Shown here: piece by piece, positions 1 to 8,294 of the stretch | Numbering within the stretch: position 1 is the first letter of the stretch | Layout: each line of letters opens with the position of its first letter | NCBI GenBank assembly: GCA_024642765.1 | Contig: JAHEAM010000002.1 | Coordinates: 1 to 34,615, forward strand | Direction: 5' to 3' | DNA: 34,615 nucleotides | DNA from: Planctomycetaceae bacterium | GTDB taxonomy: Bacteria; Planctomycetota; Planctomycetia; Pirellulales; Pirellulaceae | Position numbers and translations under genes: made by a program | Notes under the pieces: model-generated | The model's input: only the letters and a program-made list of their open reading frames with translations | Databases searched by the model: none | What the model was told of the DNA's origin: nothing

Positions 1-461
1 GTGTGTGCCATCATGATAAAGGGCGGATAGTCATGGCCTTCGAGCAACACGCCAAATTCGCTTTTCATCGACGGATTCATCGGCCCGCGGACTTGATCGC
101 AGCCACTCTTTCGCAACCAATCGACCGCAGTGTCGAGCAGTTGTCGCGCGATCTTAGGATCGTTAGGTGCTTCGAAAAAACCAAAACAGCCGGTACGCTC
201 GTTGTAGTATTCGTTGTGGAGATGATCGACGAAGGCGGCTATTCGCCCCACCGGCTTTCCGTCTTGATAGGCGACCCAAATTTCTCGAATCGCGTGTTTG
301 TAAAAAGGGTGTTTGGCTGCGTCAAGTTGCAACCATTCCAGTCGCCTTAAGGTGACAATGGCATTGGGGTCGTTGCGGTAAAGTTCCCTTTTGACGCGAT
401 AGAAATCGGCGCGATGACGACGCGTGGAAACCTGTTCGATCCGAAGCTGAGTGGCTTGCAT
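1..461 (-). CDS. GNAT-family N-acetyltransferase-like protein, N-terminal part (runs off the window start)
   Basis: Manual minus-strand translation from ATG at 461: MQATQLRIEQVSTRRHRADFYRVKRELYRNDPNAIVTLRRLEWLQLDAAKHPFYKHAIREIWVAYQDGKPVGRIAAFVDHLHNEYYNERTGCFGFFEAPNDPKIARQLLDTAVDWLRKSGCDQVRGPMNPSMKSEFGVLLEGHDYPPFIMMAHT, open to the window edge. The 'GRIAAFVD..GCFGFFE..RGPMNPS' pattern is GNAT-like. Missing from the ORF track because it is open-ended. Confidence 0.75.
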   Translation of the reverse strand, partial: MQATQLRIEQVSTRRHRADFYRVKRELYRNDPNAIVTLRRLEWLQLDAAKHPFYKHAIREIWVAYQDGKPVGRIAAFVDHLHNEYYNERTGCFGFFEAPNDPKIARQLLDTAVDWLRKSGCDQVRGPMNPSMKSEFGVLLEGHDYPPFIMMAH

Positions 462-703
462 AATTTGAAAACTGCCGCGAAAGCACTTCTTAATAGCAGA
501 ATCACCGAGATTTTCAACTAGAAACGATCACGGAATGATGCTCGGCAACGTTTCCATTTGGTTTCCAACCTGTCGTTGCATATCATGTACAACTGAAATA
601 ATCGAACTTGTCGCAATCTCACGAGGCGACAGGAAAACCAGCGACCGATAAATAAACAATACCAATTCTTGTTTCCAGCACTCTCAAACCCCGATATTCT
701 CCG

Positions 704-958
704 ATGGCCGAAAGATCAAAATACCAACAAAACGTCATTCGCAACTATTACGAAAATCGAGACGCGATTTCCTTGCAACGCGCTCAAGAATTGGTGACGG
801 AGCTGTATCTGTCCGAAGGCAAAAAGCGGGCAAAGTATTGGGAGACATTGGTCGGTCATCTTGAGAAACTAGGCGTCAAGCCGGCGACGATCAAACACCT
901 CGTCCAGCAAGACGACCCGCAATTGGTCGCACAGCTTGTTCAAAAACTTGCGAGTTGA
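704..958 (+). CDS. Small conserved hypothetical protein (84 aa)
   Basis: Complete ORF MAERSKYQQNVIRNYYENRDAISLQRAQELVTELYLSEGKKRAKYWETLVGHLEKLGVKPATIKHLVQQDDPQLVAQLVQKLAS, charged and helical, closely followed by the next ORF. Confidence 0.7.
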   Translation: MAERSKYQQNVIRNYYENRDAISLQRAQELVTELYLSEGKKRAKYWETLVGHLEKLGVKPATIKHLVQQDDPQLVAQLVQKLAS

Positions 959-959
959 T

Positions 960-1439
960 ATGGACCAACCGAATCCATTGCCATCCAAACAAACAGCACT
1001 AGTCATATGCTCAGCGTTGTGCATGGGCCCAACGTTTTTCGCAATTCTCGTGTTGGTCCTAAACGGCGGCAAGATGGTTTTTGATCCCACGCAGGTTTTG
1101 AGTCTCGTGGGTGTTGGAATGGCAAGCGTCTCCGTGGTTGTCAGCTTTATTGCTTGGCAAGTAGTGACTGCATCGGCTGCGAGGCAAATCGCTTCACAGG
1201 TAGCATCCAACGCGTCAGGCTTGCAAAATTCTGCCCAAAGCAAACTTCAATCTGCCATCATCATTCGTTACGCACTGATTGAGGGGGGTGTTTTCTTCTT
1301 GTTGCTGGCGTCCATGGTCGAAAAGAACTTGTTTCCTTGGTGTGTTGGCGTCTTGTTAATTGGATTGATGATCGCGCTGCTTCCCTTTCCATCGCGCTAC
1401 GAAGCCATGCTCGAAAAAATTACGGGACGCCGGAATTGA
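960..1439 (+). CDS. Small membrane protein, hypothetical
   Basis: Track ORF starts at 936, but the ATG at 960 (MDQPNPLPSKQTALVIC...) sits directly after the TGA of the upstream ORF (TGATATG), suggesting coupling. Several hydrophobic segments. Confidence 0.65.
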   Translation: MDQPNPLPSKQTALVICSALCMGPTFFAILVLVLNGGKMVFDPTQVLSLVGVGMASVSVVVSFIAWQVVTASAARQIASQVASNASGLQNSAQSKLQSAIIIRYALIEGGVFFLLLASMVEKNLFPWCVGVLLIGLMIALLPFPSRYEAMLEKITGRRN

Positions 1440-1457
1440 ATTTGGGCGAAGTCCTTA

Positions 1458-2861
1458 CTACTTCGCATCCAATTTGCCGAGTTCAAAATCGAAGACGGCT
1501 GAAGCGAGTGCCAGCTTTTTGTTTGCTGTGAATTTCATGGCGGTAATGGCGACGCGGCCATCGTAGGCATCGATCCCGATGTAATCCCCGAAGAACACAT
1601 TTGGGTTGCATTCGAATTCGCCAAACGCTGCGATGTCAATATTCTTGAACGTTTGACCACCATCGATACTGCGAGCGAGTGTCAATCGAGTCCTGGTGTC
1701 TTTTGTCGAGCGACGATCATAAAACACAATATTGATTGAACCGTCGACTGGATCGACGGCCATCCAAGTGAAAAATTGATCGCGTCCGTTCTTGACTTCG
1801 TCATCGTTAACACGCCGCGGCTCGGAAAAGGTTTTCCCGTTGTCAGTTGAGCGAATCAAGAAGACGTCCTTGTCGCCGTTTCGTTCATCGATCCAGTTAA
1901 CGTAAAGATTGCCGCGGTTGGGGCCGTTGCTGTGGTCAACGCTGGTTACAGGCATCCCATTGTGGCGGCTCACGCCTGCGACATCGCTGGCCCAGCCTCC
2001 AGGTGTTTCCAGTATGACCCGGTCGGCACCAAACGTTTCGCCACCATCATTCGATTGGTCAATTTCAAGTCCCCGCGGACCAGCCCAAACAACATAAATA
2101 GCGCCATCGACGCCGACACAGGGCACCGCGCCTTCAACAGCATTGTCATCATCAACACAGGTTCCAGGCGCATCGGAAATTCGAATGACAGGTTCGAAAG
2201 ACAATCCGCCATTCTTGCTGCGCCCAAACAAAATCGATGTCGTATCTTGCGGATCTTGGCTACCATAAACATCGAACCGCGTCCAACTGCAATATAGAGA
2301 GCCAAAATGGGGCGACTTCGGATTGCGATCGAAGACCAGCCATGGCTTGTCTTCCATGGGGGTTCGCGAGTTAATGTGGTCGATAACCGCAACAGGCGTT
2401 TCCCAGTTCTTTCCGCCATCGAGCGAACGGCTAGTAAAAATTCCGTTTGACGTTCGGGTCGGTTTATCTCCCCACAAGCCGACGAAACAAATGTAGGCGT
2501 GAACCGCAATCCCATCAGCCGAGAACAGAATCACATCGTCGCCCTGGGTTCGGTTGTCGGGGTTAATGGATGGAGACGTTGACCAAGTCTTACCACCGTC
2601 AGCTGAATGGAAACTAAAATTTGTAGTTGTTTGGGGCCAAGGCTTTTCCGAATCAACGGGTGATTTGAATCCGTTCATGATAGCGCCGGCCACGAGATTG
2701 TTTTTGTCCTGGGGGTTGATCCCAATCGAAACTTCCGCTGCCGTAGCGACCTCGGGGGGAGAAATCTGGCTCACAATCGCATCTTGGCATTCGCCATTTA
2801 TCGCAATCAATTGAATACTAAGAACCAACAGACCAGCCATTGTTCGCATTGCATCCATCAA
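1458..2861 (-). CDS. Secreted sialidase-like/BNR (Asp-box) beta-propeller protein
   Basis: Hydrophobic N-terminus, then repeated Asp-boxes: SADGGKTWS, SLDGGKNWE, SKNGGLSFE, SNDGGETFG, STDNGKTFS, SIDGGQTFK. Confidence 0.85.
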   Translation of the reverse strand: MMDAMRTMAGLLVLSIQLIAINGECQDAIVSQISPPEVATAAEVSIGINPQDKNNLVAGAIMNGFKSPVDSEKPWPQTTTNFSFHSADGGKTWSTSPSINPDNRTQGDDVILFSADGIAVHAYICFVGLWGDKPTRTSNGIFTSRSLDGGKNWETPVAVIDHINSRTPMEDKPWLVFDRNPKSPHFGSLYCSWTRFDVYGSQDPQDTTSILFGRSKNGGLSFEPVIRISDAPGTCVDDDNAVEGAVPCVGVDGAIYVVWAGPRGLEIDQSNDGGETFGADRVILETPGGWASDVAGVSRHNGMPVTSVDHSNGPNRGNLYVNWIDERNGDKDVFLIRSTDNGKTFSEPRRVNDDEVKNGRDQFFTWMAVDPVDGSINIVFYDRRSTKDTRTRLTLARSIDGGQTFKNIDIAAFGEFECNPNVFFGDYIGIDAYDGRVAITAMKFTANKKLALASAVFDFELGKLDAK

Positions 2862-3101
2862 ATCAGTCCTTTATGGAAAAATCCGGATAATTTCTTGCAT
2901 CCATTGGAATCGAGATCATTTCTCGACGAAAGGTCCCTTCGCAAACACTCGATAACGTTCACTTACGCAGCACAAAACCGAACAGTTGCATAAATTCCAG
3001 AGATTTGGCTCGGTGCTTTTTCCGCATGCTATACAACGGAACGCGTAAAACAGCGACAGTATTAAGAGACATAATACCAATACACAAAAAGGAAGACACA
3101 C

Positions 3102-4115
3102 ATGCAGATTGGCATGATTGGCCTGGGGCGAATGGGCGCGAACCTTGTTAGACGACTCATGAGGCATGGGCACGAATGTGTTGCCTACGACGTCAACCCT
3201 AGCGCAGTGCAAATGCTTGTAAAGGAAGGCGCAACGGGAGTGACATCGATCTCCGAGTTTGTCGCTGCACTGGATACTCCCCGTGTTGCGTGGATCATGG
3301 TTCCTGCCGGCTTGACCGAAGCCACCATTGCCGATTTGAAACAACACCTTTCGCCTGGCGATACGATTATCGATGGCGGTAATTCGATGTGGCAAGACGA
3401 CGTTAATCGCGCGAAACGATTATTGGCCGACAACCTTCACTACATGGATATTGGTACTTCCGGAGGCGTTTTCGGATTGGAGCGAGGTTATTCACTGATG
3501 ATTGGCGGCGAGAAGGAATTGGTCGCACGTTTGGAACCGATCTTCGACGCTCTGTCGCCTGGAATCGACTCAGCCGAGCGCACACCTGATATTTCCGGCC
3601 CGCCGCGACCCGGCGAAAAAGGCTGGTTGCATTGTGGACCGGCCGGGGCAGGGCACTTTGTCAAGATGATTCATAACGGCATCGAATATGGAATGATGGC
3701 CGCGATCGCCGAAGGACTAGGAATTCTGAAAGCTGCGAATGCTGGTTGCGACGAACGCCAACATGATTCGGAAACCTCACCGCTGAGGAACCCTGAATAC
3801 TATCGCTACGATTTTGATATTGGTGCAATTGTTGAACTCTGGCGTCGTGGTAGTGTGGTGTCTTCGTGGCTCATCGACTTGACCGCTCACGCATTGATGG
3901 CGGACCCTAGCTTAAATGAATTTTCCGGAAAAGTTTCTGATAGTGGCGAAGGCCGCTGGACCTCGCAAGCGGCAATTGAATTGGGTGTGCCTGCCCATAC
4001 CATTACTGCTTCGCTCTTCGAACGTTTTTCCAGTCAGGGCAGCTCACTGTTTACCGATAAGGTTCTATCGGCCATGCGAAAAGAATTCGGTGGACACCAC
4101 GAAAAGAAATCCTAA
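3102..4115 (+). CDS. gnd: 6-phosphogluconate dehydrogenase (decarboxylating), short GntZ/YqeC-like form
   Basis: MQIGMIGLGRMGANLVRRLMRHGHECVAYD (Rossmann), IIDGGNSMWQDD, GPAGAGHFVKMIHNGIEYGMM; followed by zwf and pgl. Confidence 0.95.
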   Translation: MQIGMIGLGRMGANLVRRLMRHGHECVAYDVNPSAVQMLVKEGATGVTSISEFVAALDTPRVAWIMVPAGLTEATIADLKQHLSPGDTIIDGGNSMWQDDVNRAKRLLADNLHYMDIGTSGGVFGLERGYSLMIGGEKELVARLEPIFDALSPGIDSAERTPDISGPPRPGEKGWLHCGPAGAGHFVKMIHNGIEYGMMAAIAEGLGILKAANAGCDERQHDSETSPLRNPEYYRYDFDIGAIVELWRRGSVVSSWLIDLTAHALMADPSLNEFSGKVSDSGEGRWTSQAAIELGVPAHTITASLFERFSSQGSSLFTDKVLSAMRKEFGGHHEKKS

Positions 4116-4251
4116 CCCTTCATCGAGTGAGAGCCGTCTCAATTTTCGCCGGCAAATTTTTGGTTTGCGAACTTAAAATCAAAAAAAATGTGCCTGACTC
4201 TTTCGAACACCCCATCTGTATTTTGAACATTAAAATCGAGCTGACTCAAAT

Positions 4252-5661
4252 ATGACAACCAATCGAAAAGACAATTATGGCGACGCCTTTCTGCTCTTTG
4301 GAGCAACGGGTGATTTGGCCTACAAAAAGATTTTTCCGGCACTGTATGAGCTGACAGTTCAAGGCCGCGCGGATGTTCCGATTGTCGGTATCGCTCGGCG
4401 AGATTGGACGGACGATCAGTTGCGAGAATACATTCGCGAATCAGTTCGAGAGCACAATGAACAGGCCGATGCCGACGTTTTGAACCAGCTGTGCGAACGT
4501 GTACGGTATTTGTCGGGTGATTACGCTGAGCCTGCGACTTTTCGACGATTGGCAGAGTTAACCAACAACGCCAAGCTCCCTGTTTCGTTTCTCGCCATCC
4601 CGCCTGATATGTTTGCGGACGTTGTTCAAGGTATGGCGTCCGTTGGCATGACGGACCGCGGGCGAGTCGTAGTCGAGAAACCATTTGGGCGCGACTTACA
4701 ATCGGCGCGAGAATTGAACTTGGTGCTCCATAGTCACTTGCGCGAATCGCAGATTTTTCGGATCGATCACTTTCTCGGCAAGGAACCGGTACAAAATATG
4801 CTGGTGTTCCGCTTTGCCAATTCGATGCTTGAGCCCGTCTGGAATCGAAACCACATTTCTTCGGTTTCGATCACGATGGCTGAGACTTTTGGCGTCGATG
4901 GACGAGGCAAGTTTTATGAGCAAGTCGGTGCGATTCGCGATGTGATCCAAAACCATTTGCTAGAGATGGTCGCGCTGTTGGCGATGGAACCGCCATCGAG
5001 TAACGACCCAGCTGCAATGCGCGACGAGAAAGTAAAGGTTTTCAAGGCCATCAATGCGCTCGACCCAGAGTCTGTCGTAAGAGGTCAATTCGAGGGTTAC
5101 CGTGCGGAAGAAGGCGTATCGCCCAATTCCGATGTCGAGACCTTTGCCGCGCTCAAACTCGAAATCGATTCGTGGCGTTGGGCGGGAGTGCCTTTTTACT
5201 TGCGAGCCGGCAAAAAGTTGGCGAAAACGGTTACCGAAGCAGTGATCGAATTCAAACAACCACCGCGTATGTTGTTTGCAGACAAGGTCGCTTGCCCGAA
5301 GCCCAATCGGCTGCAGTTCCGCATGAAGCCCGACGAAACGATTACCCTCAATCTTCAGGCTAAAGTGCCAGGAATGAAAATGGTCTCGCGCGACGTTGAC
5401 CTCTCGGTTGATTACGAAAGCGCTTTGGGTGGAAATTCTCTTGACGCCTATGAACGATTGATTGCTGACGCGCTGAGTGGAGACGAAGGGCTTTTTGCTC
5501 GCCAAGACGGCGTGGAAGAAGCTTGGCGGATCGTTGAACCCATCTTGCGTCCGACGCGCTATGTGCGGTCGTATCAAGCAGGGACTTGGGGGCCTGAAGC
5601 TGCCAACATGTATTTCCCTTTGGTCCATGAAGCTGGTTCATTGGCGGGCCAGAAATGTTAG
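4252..5661 (+). CDS. zwf: Glucose-6-phosphate 1-dehydrogenase
   Basis: LFGATGDLAYKKIFPALY, VVVEKPFGRDL, FRIDHFLGKEPVQNMLVFRFAN (active-site motif), PFYLRAGKKL. Confidence 0.97.
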   Translation: MTTNRKDNYGDAFLLFGATGDLAYKKIFPALYELTVQGRADVPIVGIARRDWTDDQLREYIRESVREHNEQADADVLNQLCERVRYLSGDYAEPATFRRLAELTNNAKLPVSFLAIPPDMFADVVQGMASVGMTDRGRVVVEKPFGRDLQSARELNLVLHSHLRESQIFRIDHFLGKEPVQNMLVFRFANSMLEPVWNRNHISSVSITMAETFGVDGRGKFYEQVGAIRDVIQNHLLEMVALLAMEPPSSNDPAAMRDEKVKVFKAINALDPESVVRGQFEGYRAEEGVSPNSDVETFAALKLEIDSWRWAGVPFYLRAGKKLAKTVTEAVIEFKQPPRMLFADKVACPKPNRLQFRMKPDETITLNLQAKVPGMKMVSRDVDLSVDYESALGGNSLDAYERLIADALSGDEGLFARQDGVEEAWRIVEPILRPTRYVRSYQAGTWGPEAANMYFPLVHEAGSLAGQKC

Positions 5662-6386
5662 TTGAATCGTTCGGCTCCACCGAATTGATGGCCGCTCGAG
5701 CGGTCGACGAAATTGTTTCGCAAGCTCACTCTGCCATAGCGTCGAAGAATCGCTTTACATTGGCCATCAGTGGCGGCTCGACTCCAAAGCGTATGCTCGA
5801 ACTGCTCGCGACTCGAAGCGATATGCCTTGGTCACGGACAAGTCTGTTTCAAGTCGACGAGCGCATTGCGCCATTTGCCAACAGCGACAGGAATCGAACG
5901 ATGCAAAGTCGCGCTCTCTTTGAATCAACCATGCTCAAGGAGCAGGATTTGAATGGCGTGCATTGGATGCCCGTCGATGATCTTGATCCGAACGACCAAG
6001 TTTCGCTTGCCGCTGCTGCTGAGCAATACGCCCAAAACATTCACGATGTTTGTAGCTCCAATGGCGCGTTGGATGTGATTCAGCTCGGAATGGGCGACGA
6101 TGGACATACGGCGTCGTTAGTTCCAGGAGACGCGGTTTGCGATGTCTTGGATCGCGATATCGCCATAACCCATTTCTACAAAGGCCGACGTCGCATGACG
6201 TTAACCTTTCCCGCACTGAATTCTGCCCGAATGAGGCTTTGGACGATCGGCGGATTGGATAAGGCCGGCGCCTTGAATCGGCTGCTTGCCCAAGACCCAA
6301 CGATTCCTGCAGGCCGTGTTGAGCAGCGAGAAAGCCTACTGCTCGCGTCACCGAATGAAATCCTGTTTCGACACATCGCATTCTAA
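5655..6386 (+). CDS. pgl: 6-phosphogluconolactonase
   Basis: LAISGGSTPKRMLELLA, LFQVDERIAP, IQLGMGDDGHTASLVPG; 7-nt overlap with the zwf end. Confidence 0.95.
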   Translation: MLVESFGSTELMAARAVDEIVSQAHSAIASKNRFTLAISGGSTPKRMLELLATRSDMPWSRTSLFQVDERIAPFANSDRNRTMQSRALFESTMLKEQDLNGVHWMPVDDLDPNDQVSLAAAAEQYAQNIHDVCSSNGALDVIQLGMGDDGHTASLVPGDAVCDVLDRDIAITHFYKGRRRMTLTFPALNSARMRLWTIGGLDKAGALNRLLAQDPTIPAGRVEQRESLLLASPNEILFRHIAF

Positions 6387-6531
6387 TCAGATTAGTCACC
6401 TTGCTAGCACCGAGAGTAATCGAGGGCCATCTAGTGTGCGCCGCGAATCGCTATTTTGAGAATGATCTAGCGACGAAATTCGCATTGCCATTATAATCTT
6501 GGTGGAAGCCACCCGTTTGCGACGTGTGGCC

Positions 6532-6563
6532 AATCCCAAAAAGGGGCATCCCTATTTGGGATT
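6532..6563. repeat. Nested inverted repeat/hairpin in the parA-like leader
   Basis: AATCCCAAA-A-AGGG-GCAT-CCCT-A-TTTGGGATT: perfect 9-bp outer arms, a symmetric A/A mismatch, 4-bp inner arms, GCAT loop. Begins 78 nt upstream of the ATG at 6610. Confidence 0.7.
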
Positions 6564-6609
6564 TATCTAATCGCTCGCAGCCCACGTGCATTTTTGGAAG
6601 GAACCATCC

Positions 6610-7467
6610 ATGCGCCGCATTGCAATCATCAATCAAAAAGGCGGTGTTGGCAAAACGACAACTGCCGTTAATCTGAGCGCAGCACTCGCTGAGTCTGGCA
6701 TGCGTGTTTGCATTTTGGATTTGGACCCTCAGGCGCATTCGTCGTTGCATTTGGGAATCGCGCTCGACGCGGATGAAGTTTCAATCTACCACTGTTTGAC
6801 CGGCCAGGCCAAGTTGGAACAAGCTCGGCATCGAATTGACGACCACTTGTGGGTTGTTCCGGCACATATTGACTTGGCTGCAGCCGAGATGGAACTTGCT
6901 GGAGAGGTTGGGCGTGAAATCATCCTGCGCGAACTCGTGGAAAAGGACAACGAAGAATTTGATTTTATGATCATCGATTGCCCACCTTCATTGGGTGTGT
7001 TGACATTGAATGCATTGACGACGGCAGGCGAAGTCTTCTTGCCGATGCAACCGCACTTTTTGGCGCTGCATGGTTTTAGCAAATTACTCAAAACAATTGA
7101 GCTCGTTTCCAAACGATTGAACCCAGTGTTAGCGTTGACGGGTGTCTTGTTCTGTATGCACGAAGGCGGTACGCGACTCGCTCACGAAGTCATCGGCGAC
7201 ATCGAGCAGTTTTTCGAAACCGAACGAAAAAAGGGCGGCATCTGGTCTGAAGTGACAACATTCGAGACTCGCATCCGTCGCAATGTTCGATTGGCAGAGG
7301 CACCGAGCTATGGGCAATCGATCATTCACTATGCGCCGACCTCACATGGCGCGGAAGACTATCGAGCCCTGGCAATTGAAGTGCTGGAACAATCAACGCT
7401 GCTTCCAGATGTTTCAGGTGCTCAAGAAACGGAAACAGTTCCCACACCTCCCGTTTCAATCAAATAA
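6610..7467 (+). CDS. ParA/Soj-family ATPase
   Basis: MRRIAIINQKGGVGKTTTAVNLSAALAESG (deviant Walker A KGGVGKTT), LDLDPQAHSSLHLG, FDFMIIDCPPSLGVLTLNAL, RRNVRLAEAPSYGQSI. In-frame ATG at 6610 is preferred over the track start at 6586. Confidence 0.92.
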   Translation: MRRIAIINQKGGVGKTTTAVNLSAALAESGMRVCILDLDPQAHSSLHLGIALDADEVSIYHCLTGQAKLEQARHRIDDHLWVVPAHIDLAAAEMELAGEVGREIILRELVEKDNEEFDFMIIDCPPSLGVLTLNALTTAGEVFLPMQPHFLALHGFSKLLKTIELVSKRLNPVLALTGVLFCMHEGGTRLAHEVIGDIEQFFETERKKGGIWSEVTTFETRIRRNVRLAEAPSYGQSIIHYAPTSHGAEDYRALAIEVLEQSTLLPDVSGAQETETVPTPPVSIK

Positions 7468-7557
7468 CGTCAGTGGTTGTCGATGCTAATTCAAGCTCAG
7501 CTTCTAGTAGGTCAGCGCTCCAGCGATTCTACGGCTGGCATTCTTGCAGGATATATC

Positions 7558-7584
7558 TTTTGTGTGTGACTTGCTGACACAAAA
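7558..7584. terminator. Putative bidirectional terminator between convergent genes
   Basis: TTTTGTGT-GTGACTTGCTG-ACACAAAA: perfect 8-bp arms with T/A-rich flanks, between the parA-like stop (7467) and the minus-strand stop (7635). Confidence 0.45.
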
Positions 7585-7634
7585 CGAGCAACCTTAGCAC
7601 GGGGATCATCGCCAATAGGCTATATTCCAGTGCG

Positions 7635-8195
7635 TTAAGCACCTGCCGAAGGCCAAAAAAAAGCAAACACTAAACCGGCAATCAGTCCAAAGGCAACGCC
7701 ATCGAGAAAGTCCATTGATGTGCGTCTGGGGAACCAAATGGCATTGAGTTGACCGCTACTGGCAAACACCATGACCGCCATCGCTCCGACGACTTGAAAC
7801 GCTTTCAGGAATCGTGCCTCAGTAGGCAACGCGCCCAACGCTGACCAAGAGACGTAAGCCAACATTAGGGCAATGAGCAGGAAGTAAACGAACGTCAGTG
7901 CTAGATTGCGGCCCATGTTTGCCTTGCCCCAAACATCAAGAACTCCTACAGGACCCTTCATATAGCGTTCGAGCACCGCCGGGTCTTTGTGGTCAGCGTG
8001 CACCATGTATGGGAAAATGTATCGGCCCGGCGTAAGGTTCAGTTTTCGGACGGAATCCATCAACTCGTCTTCATTGGCAGACTTGCGGAAATCACCGTGG
8101 TGATGTGGCAAGACCACCCAACAAATAGTACTCGCGATTTGTAGCGCAACGGCGGTCAACAGTATGGGCAGCCAAAGTTCGGTTAAGAATTCCAT
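7635..8195 (-). CDS. Conserved integral membrane protein, unknown function
   Basis: 186 aa with about four hydrophobic segments: MEFLTELWLPILLTAVALQIASTICWVVLPHHHGDF...FLDGVAFGLIAGLVFAFFWPSAGA. Confidence 0.8.
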   Translation of the reverse strand: MEFLTELWLPILLTAVALQIASTICWVVLPHHHGDFRKSANEDELMDSVRKLNLTPGRYIFPYMVHADHKDPAVLERYMKGPVGVLDVWGKANMGRNLALTFVYFLLIALMLAYVSWSALGALPTEARFLKAFQVVGAMAVMVFASSGQLNAIWFPRRTSMDFLDGVAFGLIAGLVFAFFWPSAGA

Positions 8196-8294
8196 CGTAA
8201 TGCTCTTTCGTGAATTGAGGGGACCTAGCGATGGCCGCTATTTTCACCGCAGAGCACTTCAAATGCAAACGGACTAGGTAATCTCAGCGACGAT

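Noticed and set aside
1970-2515. 181 aa minus-strand ORF within the sialidase-like gene
   Set aside because: Alternative frame of the same strand inside a gene with clear Asp-box repeats.
4139-4684. 181 aa minus-strand ORF overlapping the zwf start
   Set aside because: Antisense to conserved zwf sequence; composition looks like a shadow frame.
4960-5628. 222 aa minus-strand ORF antisense to zwf
   Set aside because: Lies opposite the well-supported zwf reading frame and lacks recognisable motifs.
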